Assembly (NCBI RefSeq): GCF_001870675.1
Contig: NZ_MEHT01000001.1
Coordinates: 1 to 64,000 of the forward strand
Source of the DNA: Roseinatronobacter thiooxidans
Lineage (GTDB): Bacteria > Pseudomonadota > Alphaproteobacteria > Rhodobacterales > Rhodobacteraceae
Reading direction: 5' to 3'
Length of the DNA: 64,000 nucleotides
This document shows, piece by piece, positions 36,537 to 46,749 of this stretch. The translations under genes and the position numbers were made by a program. How positions within the stretch are numbered: position 1 is the stretch's first letter; each line of letters begins with the position of its first letter. The notes under the pieces are model-generated. The model did not search any database. It was not told the origin of the DNA and saw only the letters and a list, made by a program, of their open reading frames with translations.

Positions 36537-37153
36537 CCATCTCATTGCTGGAACTTGCCTTTTACGCAGGTGCAATCCTGGTCCTGTTCCTGACGCCTGG
36601 GCCGGTCTGGGTGGCGCTGACCGCGCGGGCCATGTCGGGAGGGTTCACCTCTGCCGCGCCGTTGGCCGTGGGGGTTGCCTTGGGCGATATGATGTGGCCG
36701 CTGGCCGCGATTTTCGGCCTGACATGGATATTGTCGATCTATGGCGACCTTCTTGAAGCCATGAAATGGGTTGCCGTAGCCATGTTCGTGGTGATGGGCT
36801 GGCAGTTGATCCGGCATGCGGCGCGCGACATCTCGGCCGACAGCCGCCTGACCCGCCCCGGCGCGCTTGCCGGATTTGCCGCAGGCGTGACGGTGATATT
36901 GGCCAACCCCAAGGCGATTCTGTTCTATATGGGCGTCTTGCCCGGTTTCTTCGATCTGACCCGCGTGACATGGGCCGATATTGCGGCAATAGTCCTCGTC
37001 TCGGTAACAATCCCGATGCTGGGGAACCTTGGCATGGCGCTTCTGATCGACCGCGCGCGCGCGCTGTTGCGATCCGGCACGGCCATTGCGCGCACCAACC
37101 GCATCGCAGGGGTCTTGATGATCGGGGTGGGCGTGGTGATTGCCGTCACCTGA
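36533..37153 (+). CDS. LysE-family translocator
   Basis: A 206-residue inner-membrane protein with about six hydrophobic segments. The start of the family domain shows LVLFLTPGPVWVALTARAMSGG, matching the RhtB/LysE amino-acid exporter motif (TPGP). GAVTVILANPKAILFYMG-like sequence (here GVTVILANPKAILFYMGVLP) is the second conserved region. It probably exports amino acids or related small molecules; the substrate is unknown. It ends the recF operon and is convergent with the lytic transglycosylase. Confidence 0.9.
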   Translation: MTISLLELAFYAGAILVLFLTPGPVWVALTARAMSGGFTSAAPLAVGVALGDMMWPLAAIFGLTWILSIYGDLLEAMKWVAVAMFVVMGWQLIRHAARDISADSRLTRPGALAGFAAGVTVILANPKAILFYMGVLPGFFDLTRVTWADIAAIVLVSVTIPMLGNLGMALLIDRARALLRSGTAIARTNRIAGVLMIGVGVVIAVT

Positions 37154-37162
37154 CCCAGCCCC

Positions 37163-39142
37163 TTATCTGCCGCGCAAAAGCTGCTCCATCTCAATGGGTT
37201 GCGGCGTACCAGCAAGACGCGAGCGATAGATCACAAGCGATTCTGCCACACGCATAATGTAATTGCGCGTCTCGGCGAAAGGCACGCTTTCCACCCATGT
37301 AACAAAATCGACCGAGACATCGCGCGGGTCGCCAAGGCGCGGAATCCATTGGCGCGGGCGGCCCGGCCCCGCATTATAGCCCGCAGCCACCAGCGCCAGC
37401 GAAGGGCCGAATTCGTCGCGCAACTCTGCCAGATAGGCCGCGCCAAGCTGGGCGTTCAGGCTGGGGTTACGCGTCAGGTCACCCGCCTCAAACGGGACAT
37501 TCAACTTGCGCGCCATCATCTGCCCTGTTCCGGGCAAGACCTGCATCAACCCGCGCGCATCGGCGGGGCTGACAACGGCGGGGTCAAATTCGCTTTCGCG
37601 CCGCGCAATGGCCTTGACCAGATCAGTCGGCACAGGCAGCGCCGTTCTGGCCAGTTCCGTCACAGGGAAATAGGCGCGCGGCAAGACAATCTCGTTTTGC
37701 ACGGCAAGCTTGGCGATGTTCAGCGCGAAATTCGGCTCTCCCAGATCCAGCATCAAATCTGCCAGCGCGCCGATCTCTGCTTCTTCGGTCAATTGCCGCG
37801 CAAGAAACAGAATGAAGCGCCGCGCCTCGTGCCATTGATCTGCCTCTCGCAGCAACAAGGCCGCTTGCAACAGGTCAGACTCTGCAAGGGCAGTGTCGCG
37901 CCAATTTGGATAGTCCGGCCCGTTTATCAGCGCAGGGTCCAGCGTCATGCCCAGCTTGTCGGCGGCAAGTTGGCCGTAAAAACTGGTCTGATGCTCGGCC
38001 CCGAATTCATAGGCGGCGCGTGCGGTAATCTCATCGCCAAGCGCCTCATGGGTGCGGCCCTGCCAATAGCCTGCGCGCCCCAATGTGATCGGGCTGGTGC
38101 TGCGCACCTGCAACGCGCGGAAATGCGGCAGCGCATCGGCAGGCCGGCCCAGATGTTCCAGCGCGACAAAACCGGCCAGAAACTCCAGATCGACGAAACT
38201 CAACCCATCATCCAACCCGTGCGGCGTGGCCAGATCATAGGCGCGCTGAAACGCACCCTCCGACAGCGCGCTGCGCACCAGAAAAATGCGGCTGCGCCCC
38301 CACGATTCGGCAATCCCCAACCCCTCTGCCGCGCGCGACTGCGCCAGAATCAACTCTGCCGCGCCGTCATGATTGCCCGCGCGCATGCGGAACTGAAAGC
38401 GGTCATGCATCAGCCCCGGATCACTTTGCAGCGCATCGGGCACCGCCGCGACAAGGGCATCCACCCCTGCCGCGCGTTCTTGCAAGGCGATGCGCGCACG
38501 CGCCACGCGCTGTTCGTCCGCGCTGATGCGGTCCAGATGGCGTTGGGCGGCGCTACGCTCTCCGCGCCACAGCAGCATATCGACGCGGGTTGCGTGATAG
38601 GGCTGCAAGCCCCCATCGAAACTGCGCAGCAGCCGCAATTCGCTTTCACCGCCCAAAGGCTCTTCGCGCCACAACCGTTGGGCCAGTGCTTCGGCTTCGG
38701 CTTCGCGCCCCACATCGCGCAGGGCAAAGACCTTTGCAATCCAGCCCTGTTCCGACACAGGATCGCGCTGTTCAAAAAAGGACAGAATGTCTGATGTGCT
38801 TTGGCTGGGCAGCAAGGCCTCTGCCTCTCGGGCGACAGTATTGATCAGCGGCCAATGCGCTTTGTTGTCCAGAAACGCGACATAATCGGAAAAACTTCCA
38901 TTCCCTGCGCGCAGGGCTTGCCACGCAATGATATCCTGCGCGACAGGGTCTGTCTGCGCCGCGCGTGCGCGTGCGCCCTGCCAATCGCCCGATTGCGCGG
39001 CGTCCAATGCGCTGGACAGCAGCCCCGCCGCACGCGGGGGCGGTGCGGTTTCTTGCCCCAATGCGGGCGACAGGCCCCATATTCCGACGAAACACAGGGC
39101 CATACCCCAGTGCCATAATGCCAAGGCACTTCTCCGACCCAT
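37163..39142 (-). CDS. Soluble lytic murein transglycosylase (Slt-like)
   Basis: A periplasmic enzyme of 659 residues that cleaves the MurNAc-GlcNAc bond with formation of 1,6-anhydroMurNAc. A signal peptide ends near GLSPALGQ. Residues about 40-480 form the helical superhelix of the Slt70 U and L domains. The C-terminal SLT domain contains the catalytic Glu in [19 protein letters not shown], then [22 protein letters not shown] and [11 protein letters not shown]. The open frame runs on to 40135 across dapA, but ATG 39142 with AAAGGGG upstream is the correct start. It is divergent from dapA. Confidence 0.93.
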   Translation of the reverse strand: MGRRSALALWHWGMALCFVGIWGLSPALGQETAPPPRAAGLLSSALDAAQSGDWQGARARAAQTDPVAQDIIAWQALRAGNGSFSDYVAFLDNKAHWPLINTVAREAEALLPSQSTSDILSFFEQRDPVSEQGWIAKVFALRDVGREAEAEALAQRLWREEPLGGESELRLLRSFDGGLQPYHATRVDMLLWRGERSAAQRHLDRISADEQRVARARIALQERAAGVDALVAAVPDALQSDPGLMHDRFQFRMRAGNHDGAAELILAQSRAAEGLGIAESWGRSRIFLVRSALSEGAFQRAYDLATPHGLDDGLSFVDLEFLAGFVALEHLGRPADALPHFRALQVRSTSPITLGRAGYWQGRTHEALGDEITARAAYEFGAEHQTSFYGQLAADKLGMTLDPALINGPDYPNWRDTALAESDLLQAALLLREADQWHEARRFILFLARQLTEEAEIGALADLMLDLGEPNFALNIAKLAVQNEIVLPRAYFPVTELARTALPVPTDLVKAIARRESEFDPAVVSPADARGLMQVLPGTGQMMARKLNVPFEAGDLTRNPSLNAQLGAAYLAELRDEFGPSLALVAAGYNAGPGRPRQWIPRLGDPRDVSVDFVTWVESVPFAETRNYIMRVAESLVIYRSRLAGTPQPIEMEQLLRGR

Positions 39143-39274
39143 GATGCGCGCCCCTTTTTCACCTTGAAAAACACTCTCGATAGTTCTAACCGCCTCGGTC
39201 AGGGCGGCAAGACACAATTGCGCAATCACATTTGGTCCGCATCTTGCCCCGTACACGCAACCGAGGAGGCGCGC

Positions 39275-40153
39275 ATGCAGATCAGAGGGTCCATTCCAGC
39301 ACTGGTCACCCCGTTGAAAGATGGCGCGCTTGATATTGACGCGCTGCATGCGCTGGTGACATGGCAGATCGACGAAGGCTCTCATGGGGTGGTGCCGGTT
39401 GGCACCACGGGCGAAAGCCCGACGCTGAGCCATGCCGAGCATCTGCTTGTGATTGAAGAAGTCGTGAAAGCCGCCGCCGGTCGTGTTCCGGTCATCGCGG
39501 GCGCAGGGTCGAATAACACGCTGGAAGCCATCAGCTTCATGCGCCACGCCGAAAAGGTCGGGGCCGATGCCGCGCTTGTCGTGACGCCCTATTATAACAA
39601 ACCCACGCAAGCGGGAATGATCGCACATTTCACCGCCCTGCATGAATGTTGCGAGCTGCCGATCATCATCTACAACATCCCCGGTCGGTCGGTCGTCGAT
39701 ATGATGCCAGATACGATGGCGCGATTGGCGGAATTGCCGCGCATCATCGGGGTCAAGGATGCAACTGGCAAGTTGGAGCGCGTTAGCCAGCAACGTCTGG
39801 CCTGTGGGCCGGATTTTATCCAGCTTTCGGGCGAGGATGCCACAGCACCCGGTTTCAACGCCCAAGGTGGCGTTGGCTGCATTTCCGTGACCGCGAATGT
39901 CGCCCCGCGTCTGTGCGCCGAATTTCAGGAAGCAACCTTGGCAGGCGATTATGCGCGCGCGTTGGAAATTCATGACATACTGATGCCGCTGCATCTGGCC
40001 ATTTTCGTGGAACCCGGTCTGGTGGCCGCCAAATACGGCCTGTCGCGCCTTGGCAAATGCACTGAAGACGTGCGCCTGCCCCTTCTTGGCCTGACACAAG
40101 ATGCCCGCGACAAAATGGATGCGGCTATGCGCCATGCAGGCTTGATCAATTAA
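39275..40153 (+). CDS. dapA: 4-Hydroxy-tetrahydrodipicolinate synthase
   Basis: A 292-residue enzyme that condenses pyruvate and aspartate semialdehyde in lysine and diaminopimelate synthesis. Motifs are [26 protein letters not shown] (Tyr of the catalytic triad) and [12 protein letters not shown], with the Schiff-base Lys at about 161. GAGGAGG lies 5 nt before ATG 39275, which fixes the start well inside the longer frame from 39164. Its last 8 nt overlap the end of the convergent EEP gene. Confidence 0.97.
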   Translation: MQIRGSIPALVTPLKDGALDIDALHALVTWQIDEGSHGVVPVGTTGESPTLSHAEHLLVIEEVVKAAAGRVPVIAGAGSNNTLEAISFMRHAEKVGADAALVVTPYYNKPTQAGMIAHFTALHECCELPIIIYNIPGRSVVDMMPDTMARLAELPRIIGVKDATGKLERVSQQRLACGPDFIQLSGEDATAPGFNAQGGVGCISVTANVAPRLCAEFQEATLAGDYARALEIHDILMPLHLAIFVEPGLVAAKYGLSRLGKCTEDVRLPLLGLTQDARDKMDAAMRHAGLIN

Positions 40154-41417
40154 GCACAGTCACGGGGCGGAGACTGCGCAGGTCAATATCCACCCAAACG
40201 GGCCGGTGGGTTATGGGCGTGGCATCCGGCCCATCTAGCAACGTCGCGTCGGGGCTGCCCCGCGCGGGCCAGAACACCCCGCTGGCAAGCACGCGCATAT
40301 CGGCTGATGGTAAAATATAGCTGACACGCAAATTGCCGGGCGCGTGGGGCCATAAAACCGTATCCTGCGCATCTGGCCCGGTATGCGTGGCGCTGAATTC
40401 ATTGGCTGCCGCTTGCACTGCCCCTTCGCTTTCGGGACGGGGGTCTTGCAGCAAGGGACTGCTCAGCAGCGCAAGCATGGCACTGTTCAGGCCATCGCCA
40501 TCAAATGGGTCAAGATTGCTGCCCCCGATCACAACAAACGGCCCCTGTGGTGGCGGCATCGGCAACTGCGCGTGCAGCAAGGCAAGCCAAAACGCCGTCT
40601 CGTCATGGTTGCGATACAGGTTGCGCGCGCTTCGCCCGCCGAATACGGGCGGGCCTGCTTGGTACACCAGCAGGTGCAGGCGCTGCCCCTCGCCTATGTG
40701 CAAAGGGATGTCCCAATGCCCTGTGCTGGAAAGGCGTTGTCCTGCCAGAACTGCGGGGTCCAGCGCAGGCAAGCGCGCATCTGGCAGGTCGCGCCACAGG
40801 AAATGCGAGAAATCGCGCGCGCGATCCGTATCGATCGGGTGGCGGGAAAGCAGCGCAAGCGCGCGCTGACCCGCGAAACTCCCGTAACCCTGCGTGTCGT
40901 CAGGCGTGTCGTCGCGGCCATCGCCCGACATGTCATGGCCCGTGCGCAGACCGGCATTCGATGGAAACGCAAAGGCATGGGGCAAATCTGCGCCGCGCGC
41001 GGCGATCATGTCCTGAAAAGCACCCAGAGTGACCAGACCATGGTCATAATCCAGCCCCGACAGAACCAGAATATCGGGGGCGAGATGGGCGATGATTTCG
41101 GCCTTGCGAGAGGGCAACTCGGCCCCTGCAAGCATGTCGCGCAAGGCGTAGCCCGGGCCGCGCGTGGCCAGATCTATGCGCCAGAATACCAGCCGCAAAC
41201 TGTCAGAGCGGGCACCCGACAAAGGTGTGTCGGAGGCCGCAACAGGCGAAACCAGAAAAAGGTTCAGGAATAGGCAGATTGCGGTGGCAAGGGCACGGCA
41301 TCTTGCGCTTCGGCAACCCGCCTGCGCTGCGCCCGAATAAGCTGCGCCACGCGATACATCGCAACGCCGCGCATCACCAATGTAACCGGAATGAACGCCC
41401 AGAGCGAGACCCCCCAT
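40146..41417 (-). CDS. Exported endonuclease/exonuclease/phosphatase-family protein
   Basis: A protein of up to 423 residues. A hydrophobic signal ([18 protein letters not shown]) occupies about residues 45-62. The mature part looks like an EEP-fold domain: [34 protein letters not shown] and [16 protein letters not shown], ending [11 protein letters not shown]. The usual metal-ligand residues are partly altered (SNLDP for GDFN), so activity is uncertain. The only canonical start in frame is ATG 41417, which puts about 44 residues before the signal and overlaps the upstream gene by 154 nt. The true start may be a rare codon or the sequence may hold an error. Confidence 0.75.
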   Translation of the reverse strand: MGGLALGVHSGYIGDARRCDVSRGAAYSGAAQAGCRSARCRALATAICLFLNLFLVSPVAASDTPLSGARSDSLRLVFWRIDLATRGPGYALRDMLAGAELPSRKAEIIAHLAPDILVLSGLDYDHGLVTLGAFQDMIAARGADLPHAFAFPSNAGLRTGHDMSGDGRDDTPDDTQGYGSFAGQRALALLSRHPIDTDRARDFSHFLWRDLPDARLPALDPAVLAGQRLSSTGHWDIPLHIGEGQRLHLLVYQAGPPVFGGRSARNLYRNHDETAFWLALLHAQLPMPPPQGPFVVIGGSNLDPFDGDGLNSAMLALLSSPLLQDPRPESEGAVQAAANEFSATHTGPDAQDTVLWPHAPGNLRVSYILPSADMRVLASGVFWPARGSPDATLLDGPDATPITHRPVWVDIDLRSLRPVTVLN

Positions 41418-42142
41418 ACCAACGCCAGAGGCGTTTCCAATGTCACCGGCTGCACCAGAAATGTGGACAGATGCAGCAACGCTGGCAAAGAGAATGGCAT
41501 GATAATCCCTAATACGACGTTAATTTGTGCGTCGCGTTCCAGCCGTTGAACGATATCAACGCCTTTGGTGGGATCAAAATTGGGCAGATTCACCCAGACA
41601 TTGAAGATTTCGGCGCGGCGCGGCCAATAGCCCAGCATCAGCCCGATCAGAAACACCCCCAGCCCAACCAGCGACAGGGTATAGGCCAGCGCGGCGCTGA
41701 CCTTGACGATTGCCAAATGCTCGACCGATAGACCCTGCGGCAAAGAGGCTACAAGCAGCGCCACCGGACTGAACGAAAAGCTCAGAATATTGCCAAGCAC
41801 AATCGCAAGGCTTGTGAAAATCCCCGCTGCCCCTGAATAAAGCGCGATTTCACGCTGCAACGCAGTGACCGACAGCACAACAACAACCAGCAAAAGGAAA
41901 CGCGCGCGGTTATAAGGCTTTGCGTCCCGAAACTCGATCAACCCGGGATAGGCTGCCGAATATTCTGTCATCACCACGATTGCCGCCAGAATGGCGAGAA
42001 ACGTGACGCCTTGGGCGACATCTTGTGAAATTTCAGGCAGCAGCAGCGCCGGACACAGGAACACAAACGCAACAAGAAAGCCGCGCAGTAAAAGCTGTGC
42101 CACTTGCAACATTGAAATCCGACTGCCTCGCCTCTGGGCCAT
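41264..42142 (-). CDS. Polytopic membrane protein of unknown function
   Basis: A protein of about 292 residues with roughly seven to eight hydrophobic segments, for example LLLRGFLVAFVFLCPALLLP near the N-terminus and [18 protein letters not shown] near the C-terminus. A cytoplasmic basic tail ([11 protein letters not shown]) ends it. I recognise no transporter family. The longer frame to 42229 adds a charged stretch; ATG 42142 (MAQRRGS) or 42112 (MLQVAQ) fit the topology better, but no clear Shine-Dalgarno decides. The 3' end overlaps the EEP gene, which suggests the two are expressed together. Confidence 0.7.
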   Translation of the reverse strand: MAQRRGSRISMLQVAQLLLRGFLVAFVFLCPALLLPEISQDVAQGVTFLAILAAIVVMTEYSAAYPGLIEFRDAKPYNRARFLLLVVVVLSVTALQREIALYSGAAGIFTSLAIVLGNILSFSFSPVALLVASLPQGLSVEHLAIVKVSAALAYTLSLVGLGVFLIGLMLGYWPRRAEIFNVWVNLPNFDPTKGVDIVQRLERDAQINVVLGIIMPFSLPALLHLSTFLVQPVTLETPLALVWGVSLWAFIPVTLVMRGVAMYRVAQLIRAQRRRVAEAQDAVPLPPQSAYS

Positions 42143-42327
42143 ATTACTGGTTGTTCCAGACTCTATTGTTTGTCCACGCCGCAACCATTGTGGCAGCGAC
42201 TGCCTTTGTTTTGACACAATGTTGCCCATTTTTACCGATCCTCACAAGATGTATTCAGAGGATCAGCCAAAGCCGTGGCCATTTCGAGAAGAAACTGTCG
42301 CGCGTTTGCATCAAATTCATGGAAAAA

Positions 42328-42353
42328 TTACGGCACCCGACTGGGGTGCCGTA
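42328..42353 (-). terminator. Terminator of the leuCD operon
   Basis: TTACGGCACCC and GGGTGCCGTAA form an 11-bp stem with a short loop, flanked by A and T runs on both sides. It lies just downstream of leuD on the minus strand. Confidence 0.9.
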
Positions 42354-42376
42354 AAAATTGGCTTTAATTTACAAGC

Positions 42377-42982
42377 TCAGACCCAAGGCCGCGCCTGCGC
42401 AGCCTGCGCCACGAAAGTATCAATTGCAGATACTTTCTCCAAAGTCAGGCCAATATCATCCAGCCCGTTCAGCAGACAATGCTTCTTGAACGGATCAATC
42501 TGGAAGGAAAACACTTGCCCGTCAGAACTGGTCACGGTTTGCGATTCGAGATCGACCGCGATGCGCGCATTCGCGCCCTTGCTTGCATCTTCCATCAACA
42601 GATCAACCTGATCTTGCGGCAGCACGATCGGCAGCATGCCGTTCTTGAAACAGTTGTTGAAGAAGATGTCAGCGAAGCTGGTCGAGATAACGACCCGGAT
42701 GCCGAAATCCGCCAGCGCCCAAGGGGCATGTTCGCGCGATGAGCCGCAGCCGAAATTGTCGCCCGCCACCAGAATTTGCGCGTTGCGATAGGCGGGCTGG
42801 TTCAGCACGAATGTCGCAATCTCGTTGCCATCATCGTCAAAGCGCATCTCGTCAAACAGGTTCTTGCCAAGCCCCGAACGCTGGATCGTCTTCAGGAACT
42901 GTTTGGGAATGATCATATCCGTGTCGATATTGACCAAGGGCATGGGCGCGGCAACGCCGGTAAGTGTGGTGAATTTATCCAT
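42377..42982 (-). CDS. leuD: 3-Isopropylmalate dehydratase small subunit LeuD
   Basis: A 201-residue subunit that forms isopropylmalate isomerase with LeuC in leucine synthesis. Family motifs are [32 protein letters not shown] and [24 protein letters not shown] before ATG 42982 sets the start; the open frame to 43042 reads through the intergenic element. It follows leuC after 65 nt containing a GC-rich hairpin and the 3'-end element. Confidence 0.97.
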   Translation of the reverse strand: MDKFTTLTGVAAPMPLVNIDTDMIIPKQFLKTIQRSGLGKNLFDEMRFDDDGNEIATFVLNQPAYRNAQILVAGDNFGCGSSREHAPWALADFGIRVVISTSFADIFFNNCFKNGMLPIVLPQDQVDLLMEDASKGANARIAVDLESQTVTSSDGQVFSFQIDPFKKHCLLNGLDDIGLTLEKVSAIDTFVAQAAQARPWV

Positions 42983-43000
42983 TCTGTCTCTCCTGACCGA

Positions 43001-43047
43001 AGCACCGGGGCTTTGCCCCGGACCCCAGAGTATTTTAAGCAAGAAAA
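43001..43047 (-). other. leuC 3'-end element with GGGG...CCCC hairpin
   Basis: On the minus strand the leuC stop runs directly into TTTTCTTGCTTAAAATACTC, then TGGGGTCCGGGGCAAAGCCCCGG. The first word matches the one following uppP (5698-5724) in 18 of 20 positions. The second part can fold (CCGGGGC AAA GCCCCGG). The element lies between leuC and leuD, so it may set their relative expression. Confidence 0.55.
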
Positions 43048-44460
43048 TCAGGCAGTCTGTGCCATCATCTTGCGGATATCTGTCAAGCGGCCGGTGATGG
43101 CGGCAGCGGCGGCCATGGCGGGCGACATCAGATGTGTGCGCCCCCCGCGGCCCTGACGCCCTTCGAAATTGCGGTTCGAGGTGGCGGCGCAGCGTTCGCC
43201 CGGTGAAAGCTGGTCAGGGTTCATGGCAAGACACATGGAACAGCCCGCAAGCCGCCATTCAAAGCCCGCATCGAGGAAGATTTGCGCAAGCCCTTCTTCT
43301 TCGGCCTGTGCGCGCACAAGGCCAGAGCCGGGCACGACCATCGCCCGCAGGCCCGGTTTGATTTTCTGGCCTTTGAGAATGGCGGCGGCGGCGCGCAGGT
43401 CTTCGATGCGGCCATTGGTGCAAGAGCCGATGAAGACAGTATCAATCTCGATATCCGTGAGTTTCTGACCCGGCTTCAGGCCCATATATTCCAGCGCGCG
43501 GCGCGCGGCATCGACCTTGCCGCCTGCGAAACTGGCGGGGTCGGGCACTTCGCCTGTGATTGGCAGCACATCTTCGGGCGAGGTGCCCCATGTGACAACA
43601 GGCGCAATCTCTTCGCCCTTAAGCGTGATGACCTTGTCCCAATGTGCATCCGCGTCGGATTTCAGGGTCTTCCACCATGCCAGCGCCGCATCCCATTGCG
43701 CGCCTTTGGGGGCATGGGGGCGACCTTTGACATATGCGAAGGTCTTTTCATCGGGCGCGATAAGGCCTGCGCGCGCGCCCCCTTCAATAGCCATGTTGCA
43801 CACGGTCATGCGCCCTTCCATCGACAATTCCTCGATGGCTTGGCCGCAATATTCGATCACATAGCCCGTGCCGCCGGCAGTGCCGGTGGCGCCAATGACA
43901 GACAGGGTAATGTCCTTGGCCGTGACGCCCGGGCGCAGCGAGCCTGTGATCTCGACCTTCATGTTCTTGGATTTTTGCTGGATCAAAGTCTGCGTGGCCA
44001 GAACATGCTCGACCTCGGAAGTGCCGATCCCATGGGCCAGCGCGCCGAATGCCCCATGGGTGGCGGTGTGGCTGTCGCCGCAGACCACGGTCATGCCGGG
44101 CAAGGTCCAGCCCTGTTCGGGGCCGACGATATGCACGATCCCTTGGCGGATGTCGTTGACGGGGTAGTAATTCACGCCGAATTCACGCGCGTTGCGATCC
44201 AGCGCATCAACCTGAATGCGCGATTCTTCATTCTCGATGCCGTTTTCGCGGTCGGGCGTGGTGGGCACGTTGTGATCTGGCACCGCGATTGTCTTTTCGG
44301 GGGCACGCACCGTGCGCCCGGACATGCGCAGCCCTTCAAAGGCTTGCGGGCTGGTCACTTCGTGAACAAGGTGGCGGTCGATATACAGAAGGCAGGTGCC
44401 GTCTTTATCTTCATGGACAACATGAGCGTCCCAGATTTTATCATACAGGGTCTTGGGCAT
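43048..44460 (-). CDS. leuC: 3-Isopropylmalate dehydratase large subunit LeuC
   Basis: A 470-residue aconitase-family subunit that holds the 4Fe-4S cluster. Signatures are [32 protein letters not shown] (first cluster Cys) and [13 protein letters not shown] (Cys-x2-Cys), followed by [20 protein letters not shown]. Length is normal. A leader of about 330 bp separates it from the divergent rsfS. leuD follows. Confidence 0.98.
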   Translation of the reverse strand: MPKTLYDKIWDAHVVHEDKDGTCLLYIDRHLVHEVTSPQAFEGLRMSGRTVRAPEKTIAVPDHNVPTTPDRENGIENEESRIQVDALDRNAREFGVNYYPVNDIRQGIVHIVGPEQGWTLPGMTVVCGDSHTATHGAFGALAHGIGTSEVEHVLATQTLIQQKSKNMKVEITGSLRPGVTAKDITLSVIGATGTAGGTGYVIEYCGQAIEELSMEGRMTVCNMAIEGGARAGLIAPDEKTFAYVKGRPHAPKGAQWDAALAWWKTLKSDADAHWDKVITLKGEEIAPVVTWGTSPEDVLPITGEVPDPASFAGGKVDAARRALEYMGLKPGQKLTDIEIDTVFIGSCTNGRIEDLRAAAAILKGQKIKPGLRAMVVPGSGLVRAQAEEEGLAQIFLDAGFEWRLAGCSMCLAMNPDQLSPGERCAATSNRNFEGRQGRGGRTHLMSPAMAAAAAITGRLTDIRKMMAQTA

Positions 44461-44790
44461 GGCGATCTCTCTCGGATGGGAAGGTGCTTTGCAGACTGAA
44501 CGACCGGCCCTTGGGCCGGAATCCGGGATCAGTATAGGCGTGCGAGCACGGACCTTGCGTCACGTTCAAAGCGCTGCGGCAGGCGCGCGTGGTCTGACAT
44601 GTCAAAAAAACGTTTCATGGGCTGGTAAATACGCCCGAATCAGCGTTATGGCAACGGTAGAAGACTAGACTGCTCAAGAAGCGTTATTTTTGGCTTCACC
44701 ATACTGCGAAGTCATGCACGCGATCATTGAGAAATCACCCCACCAATGTTATACTGACATTGTCAACACGCTTTACAGGAGGACAGGTCT
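44461..44790. other. leuC-rsfS divergent intergenic region
   Basis: 330 bp between divergent starts. It holds a perfect palindrome CCGGCCCTTGGGCCGG near 44506 in the leuC leader, an A/T-rich patch (GTTATTTTTGGCTTC near 44684), and a clear sigma-70-type promoter for rsfS at 44727-44754. I see no tRNA and no recognisable leucine leader peptide. Confidence 0.5.
44727..44754 (+). promoter_or_regulatory. Putative sigma-70 promoter of rsfS-rlmH
   Basis: TTGAGA (44727-44732), 16 bp, TTATAC (44749-44754). Both hexamers are close to consensus. The -10 lies 22 bp before the strong AGGAGG of rsfS, leaving a short 5' UTR. Confidence 0.6.
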
Positions 44791-45192
44791 CTGTCTTACA
44801 CTGACACGACCGCCATTGCGGCCCACCCAGCCACCGCGCGCGCGGTCCCCATCAGCAGTGATGCAATACTGGAGCTGGTTTTAACTTCGCTTGACGACGA
44901 CAAGGCCGAAGACATTCTGACGATCGACCTGAAGGGGAAAACCGCCATGGCGGACCATATGGTCATTTGTACAGGGCGTTCGACCCGACAGGTTGCCGCG
45001 ATTGCACAGAAACTTCTTGACCGCCTGAAAGAAACCTTCCGCCTGTCGGCGCGGTGCGAGGGCAAGGAAGTCGGCGATTGGGTGCTGATCGATGCGGGCG
45101 ATGTTGTCGTCCATGTCTTCCGTCCTGAAGTGCGCGAATTCTACCAGCTTGAAAAGATGTGGCAGGATACAGGCACCACGCCTGTCGCCTGA
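44791..45192 (+). CDS. rsfS: Ribosome silencing factor RsfS, apparent CTG start
   Basis: A 133-residue factor (Iojap/DUF143) that binds L14 and blocks subunit joining in poor conditions. The domain reads LELVLTSLDDDKAEDILTID, MADHMVICTGRSTRQVAAIA and GDWVLIDAGDVVVHVFRPEV. The first in-frame ATG (44947) would delete about 52 residues including conserved sequence. No ATG, GTG or TTG lies in frame between there and 44791. A perfect AGGAGG (44777-44782) sits 8 nt before CTG 44791 (CTG TCT TAC ACT GAC), so CTG is the likely start. The stop overlaps rlmH by 1 nt (TGATG). Confidence 0.85.
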   Translation: MSYTDTTAIAAHPATARAVPISSDAILELVLTSLDDDKAEDILTIDLKGKTAMADHMVICTGRSTRQVAAIAQKLLDRLKETFRLSARCEGKEVGDWVLIDAGDVVVHVFRPEVREFYQLEKMWQDTGTTPVA

Positions 45193-45662
45193 TGCGGCTG
45201 CATATCTGCGCGATCGGGCGCATTCGCAAAGGGCCAGAGCGCGCCCTGATCGACGACTACATCCTGCGGTTTGACCGGACAGGGCGGGCATTGTCGCTTG
45301 GCCCCTGTCTGGAACATGAGGTGGATGACCGCAAGGCCACCACAGCGCGCGAACAGGGGCGGCTGCTGGACCGCGCGCTGCCCGCATCTGCCTGTGTTAT
45401 CGCCTTGGATGAACGCGGCGAGATGATGGATTCGCGCGATTTCGCGCGGTTTCTGGCAAGCCAGCGTGATTGTGGCACCAGTGATCTGGCATTCGTGATC
45501 GGGGGGGCGGACGGGTTGGACCCGCCCTTGCGCGACAGGGCAGACAAGCTGTTATCCTTCGGGCCGATGGTCTGGCCGCATATGCTGGCGCGGGTCATGC
45601 TGTGTGAACAGATCTACCGTGCCGCAACAATTCTGGCAGGCAGCCCCTATCACCGCGACTGA
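45192..45662 (+). CDS. rlmH: 23S rRNA (pseudouridine1915-N3)-methyltransferase RlmH
   Basis: A 156-residue SPOUT methyltransferase that modifies helix 69 of 23S rRNA on 70S ribosomes. Motifs are the N-terminal RLHICAIGRIRKGPE, ALDERGEMMDSRDFA, FVIGGADGLDPPLRD and the C-terminal HMLARVMLCEQIYRA-type knot with SPYHRD at the end. ATG 45192 overlaps the rsfS stop, the usual rsfS-rlmH pairing. Confidence 0.96.
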   Translation: MRLHICAIGRIRKGPERALIDDYILRFDRTGRALSLGPCLEHEVDDRKATTAREQGRLLDRALPASACVIALDERGEMMDSRDFARFLASQRDCGTSDLAFVIGGADGLDPPLRDRADKLLSFGPMVWPHMLARVMLCEQIYRAATILAGSPYHRD

Positions 45663-45682
45663 GCCTTGCCCAAAGGCGCGGA

Positions 45683-46600
45683 TCAGCTGCGCAACTCCCA
45701 GTCATCTGCCGAACGCGCACCGAATGTCTCGACCAGAAAATCGATAAGCGCGCGAACTTTTGGCTGCGTGTAGCGCCCTGCCGGATAGACAGCATACAGG
45801 CTTTGCACATCGCGCGGCAAATCGGGGATCACATCTTCAACCAGCCCCGCCTTCATTGCGGGCGCATAGAGGAAGCTTGGCAGATAGGCGATGCCCAAGC
45901 CGTTAATGGCCGCTGTCAGCAGCGATTGCCCGTCATTAACCGAGAACCAGGACGCAGACCGCACTTGCCGCTGTTCGCCTGACGGGGCCGAGATGCGCCA
46001 GACCGAGCTGGCCGCATTGTGCGAATAATACAGCAGGCGGTGGTCATTGAGGTCGTCAATTCGCGTGGGGCGACCATGTTTTTCCAGATAGGCGGGCGAT
46101 GCGATCAGCCGTTGCGTGGCTTCGCAAATCTTGCGGGCGCGCAGGCTGCTGTCATCCATCTCGCCCATGCGAATCGCCAGATCGAACCCTTCCGAGATCA
46201 GTTCGACATAGCGGTTCTTCAGCACCATGTTGACCGAAACATCGGGGTAGCAGTTTAGGAAATCGCCCAGCACGGGTGACAGATGCGTTGCGCCGAAATC
46301 GGTTGGCACAGCGATTCGCAAAATGCCCGAAGGTGCCGATTGCATAGAGGTGACCAGATTATCCGCCTCGCCCGCGTCATTGAGCACGCGGCGCGCGCGG
46401 TCGTAATAGGCAAGGCCGATATCCGTGGGGCTGACGCGGCGTGTCGTGCGGTTCAGCAACCGCGCGCCCAAGCGGGTTTCCAAAGACGAGACATGCTTGG
46501 ACACAGCCGATTTGGAAATTCCCATCTTGCGCGCCGCATCGGTGAACCCGCCTTGGTCCACAACAGTGGCAAACGCTTCCATTTCGGTCAATCTATCCAT
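45683..46600 (-). CDS. LysR-family transcriptional regulator
   Basis: A 305-residue regulator. The N-terminal winged helix-turn-helix (FTDAARKMGISKSAVSKHVS, residues about 18-37) is followed by the LysR effector-binding domain (about 90-295) with IRMGEMDDSSLRARKI. It resembles the large group of LysR regulators annotated as CrgA/AaeR-like. It lies downstream of the moeA fusion on the same strand with a 149-bp gap, and not divergent from any gene, so its target cannot be read from context. Confidence 0.92.
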   Translation of the reverse strand: MDRLTEMEAFATVVDQGGFTDAARKMGISKSAVSKHVSSLETRLGARLLNRTTRRVSPTDIGLAYYDRARRVLNDAGEADNLVTSMQSAPSGILRIAVPTDFGATHLSPVLGDFLNCYPDVSVNMVLKNRYVELISEGFDLAIRMGEMDDSSLRARKICEATQRLIASPAYLEKHGRPTRIDDLNDHRLLYYSHNAASSVWRISAPSGEQRQVRSASWFSVNDGQSLLTAAINGLGIAYLPSFLYAPAMKAGLVEDVIPDLPRDVQSLYAVYPAGRYTQPKVRALIDFLVETFGARSADDWELRS

Positions 46601-46749
46601 GATTACGCCCTACAAAATCAAATCATCTGATCACACACTCCACCACAAATTGGGCAAGAATGCGGTCGCGGCGGGTCAGCACTGCGACAATCTTTGCCTT
46701 TTCGACAAAATATACGGGTCTTTGGCGACAAAGCCGGACCGTGCGCGGG

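Noticed and set aside
39142-40135. Upstream extension of the lytic transglycosylase frame to 990 codons.
   Set aside because: It runs antisense through dapA; the signal peptide and ribosome-binding site place the start at 39142.
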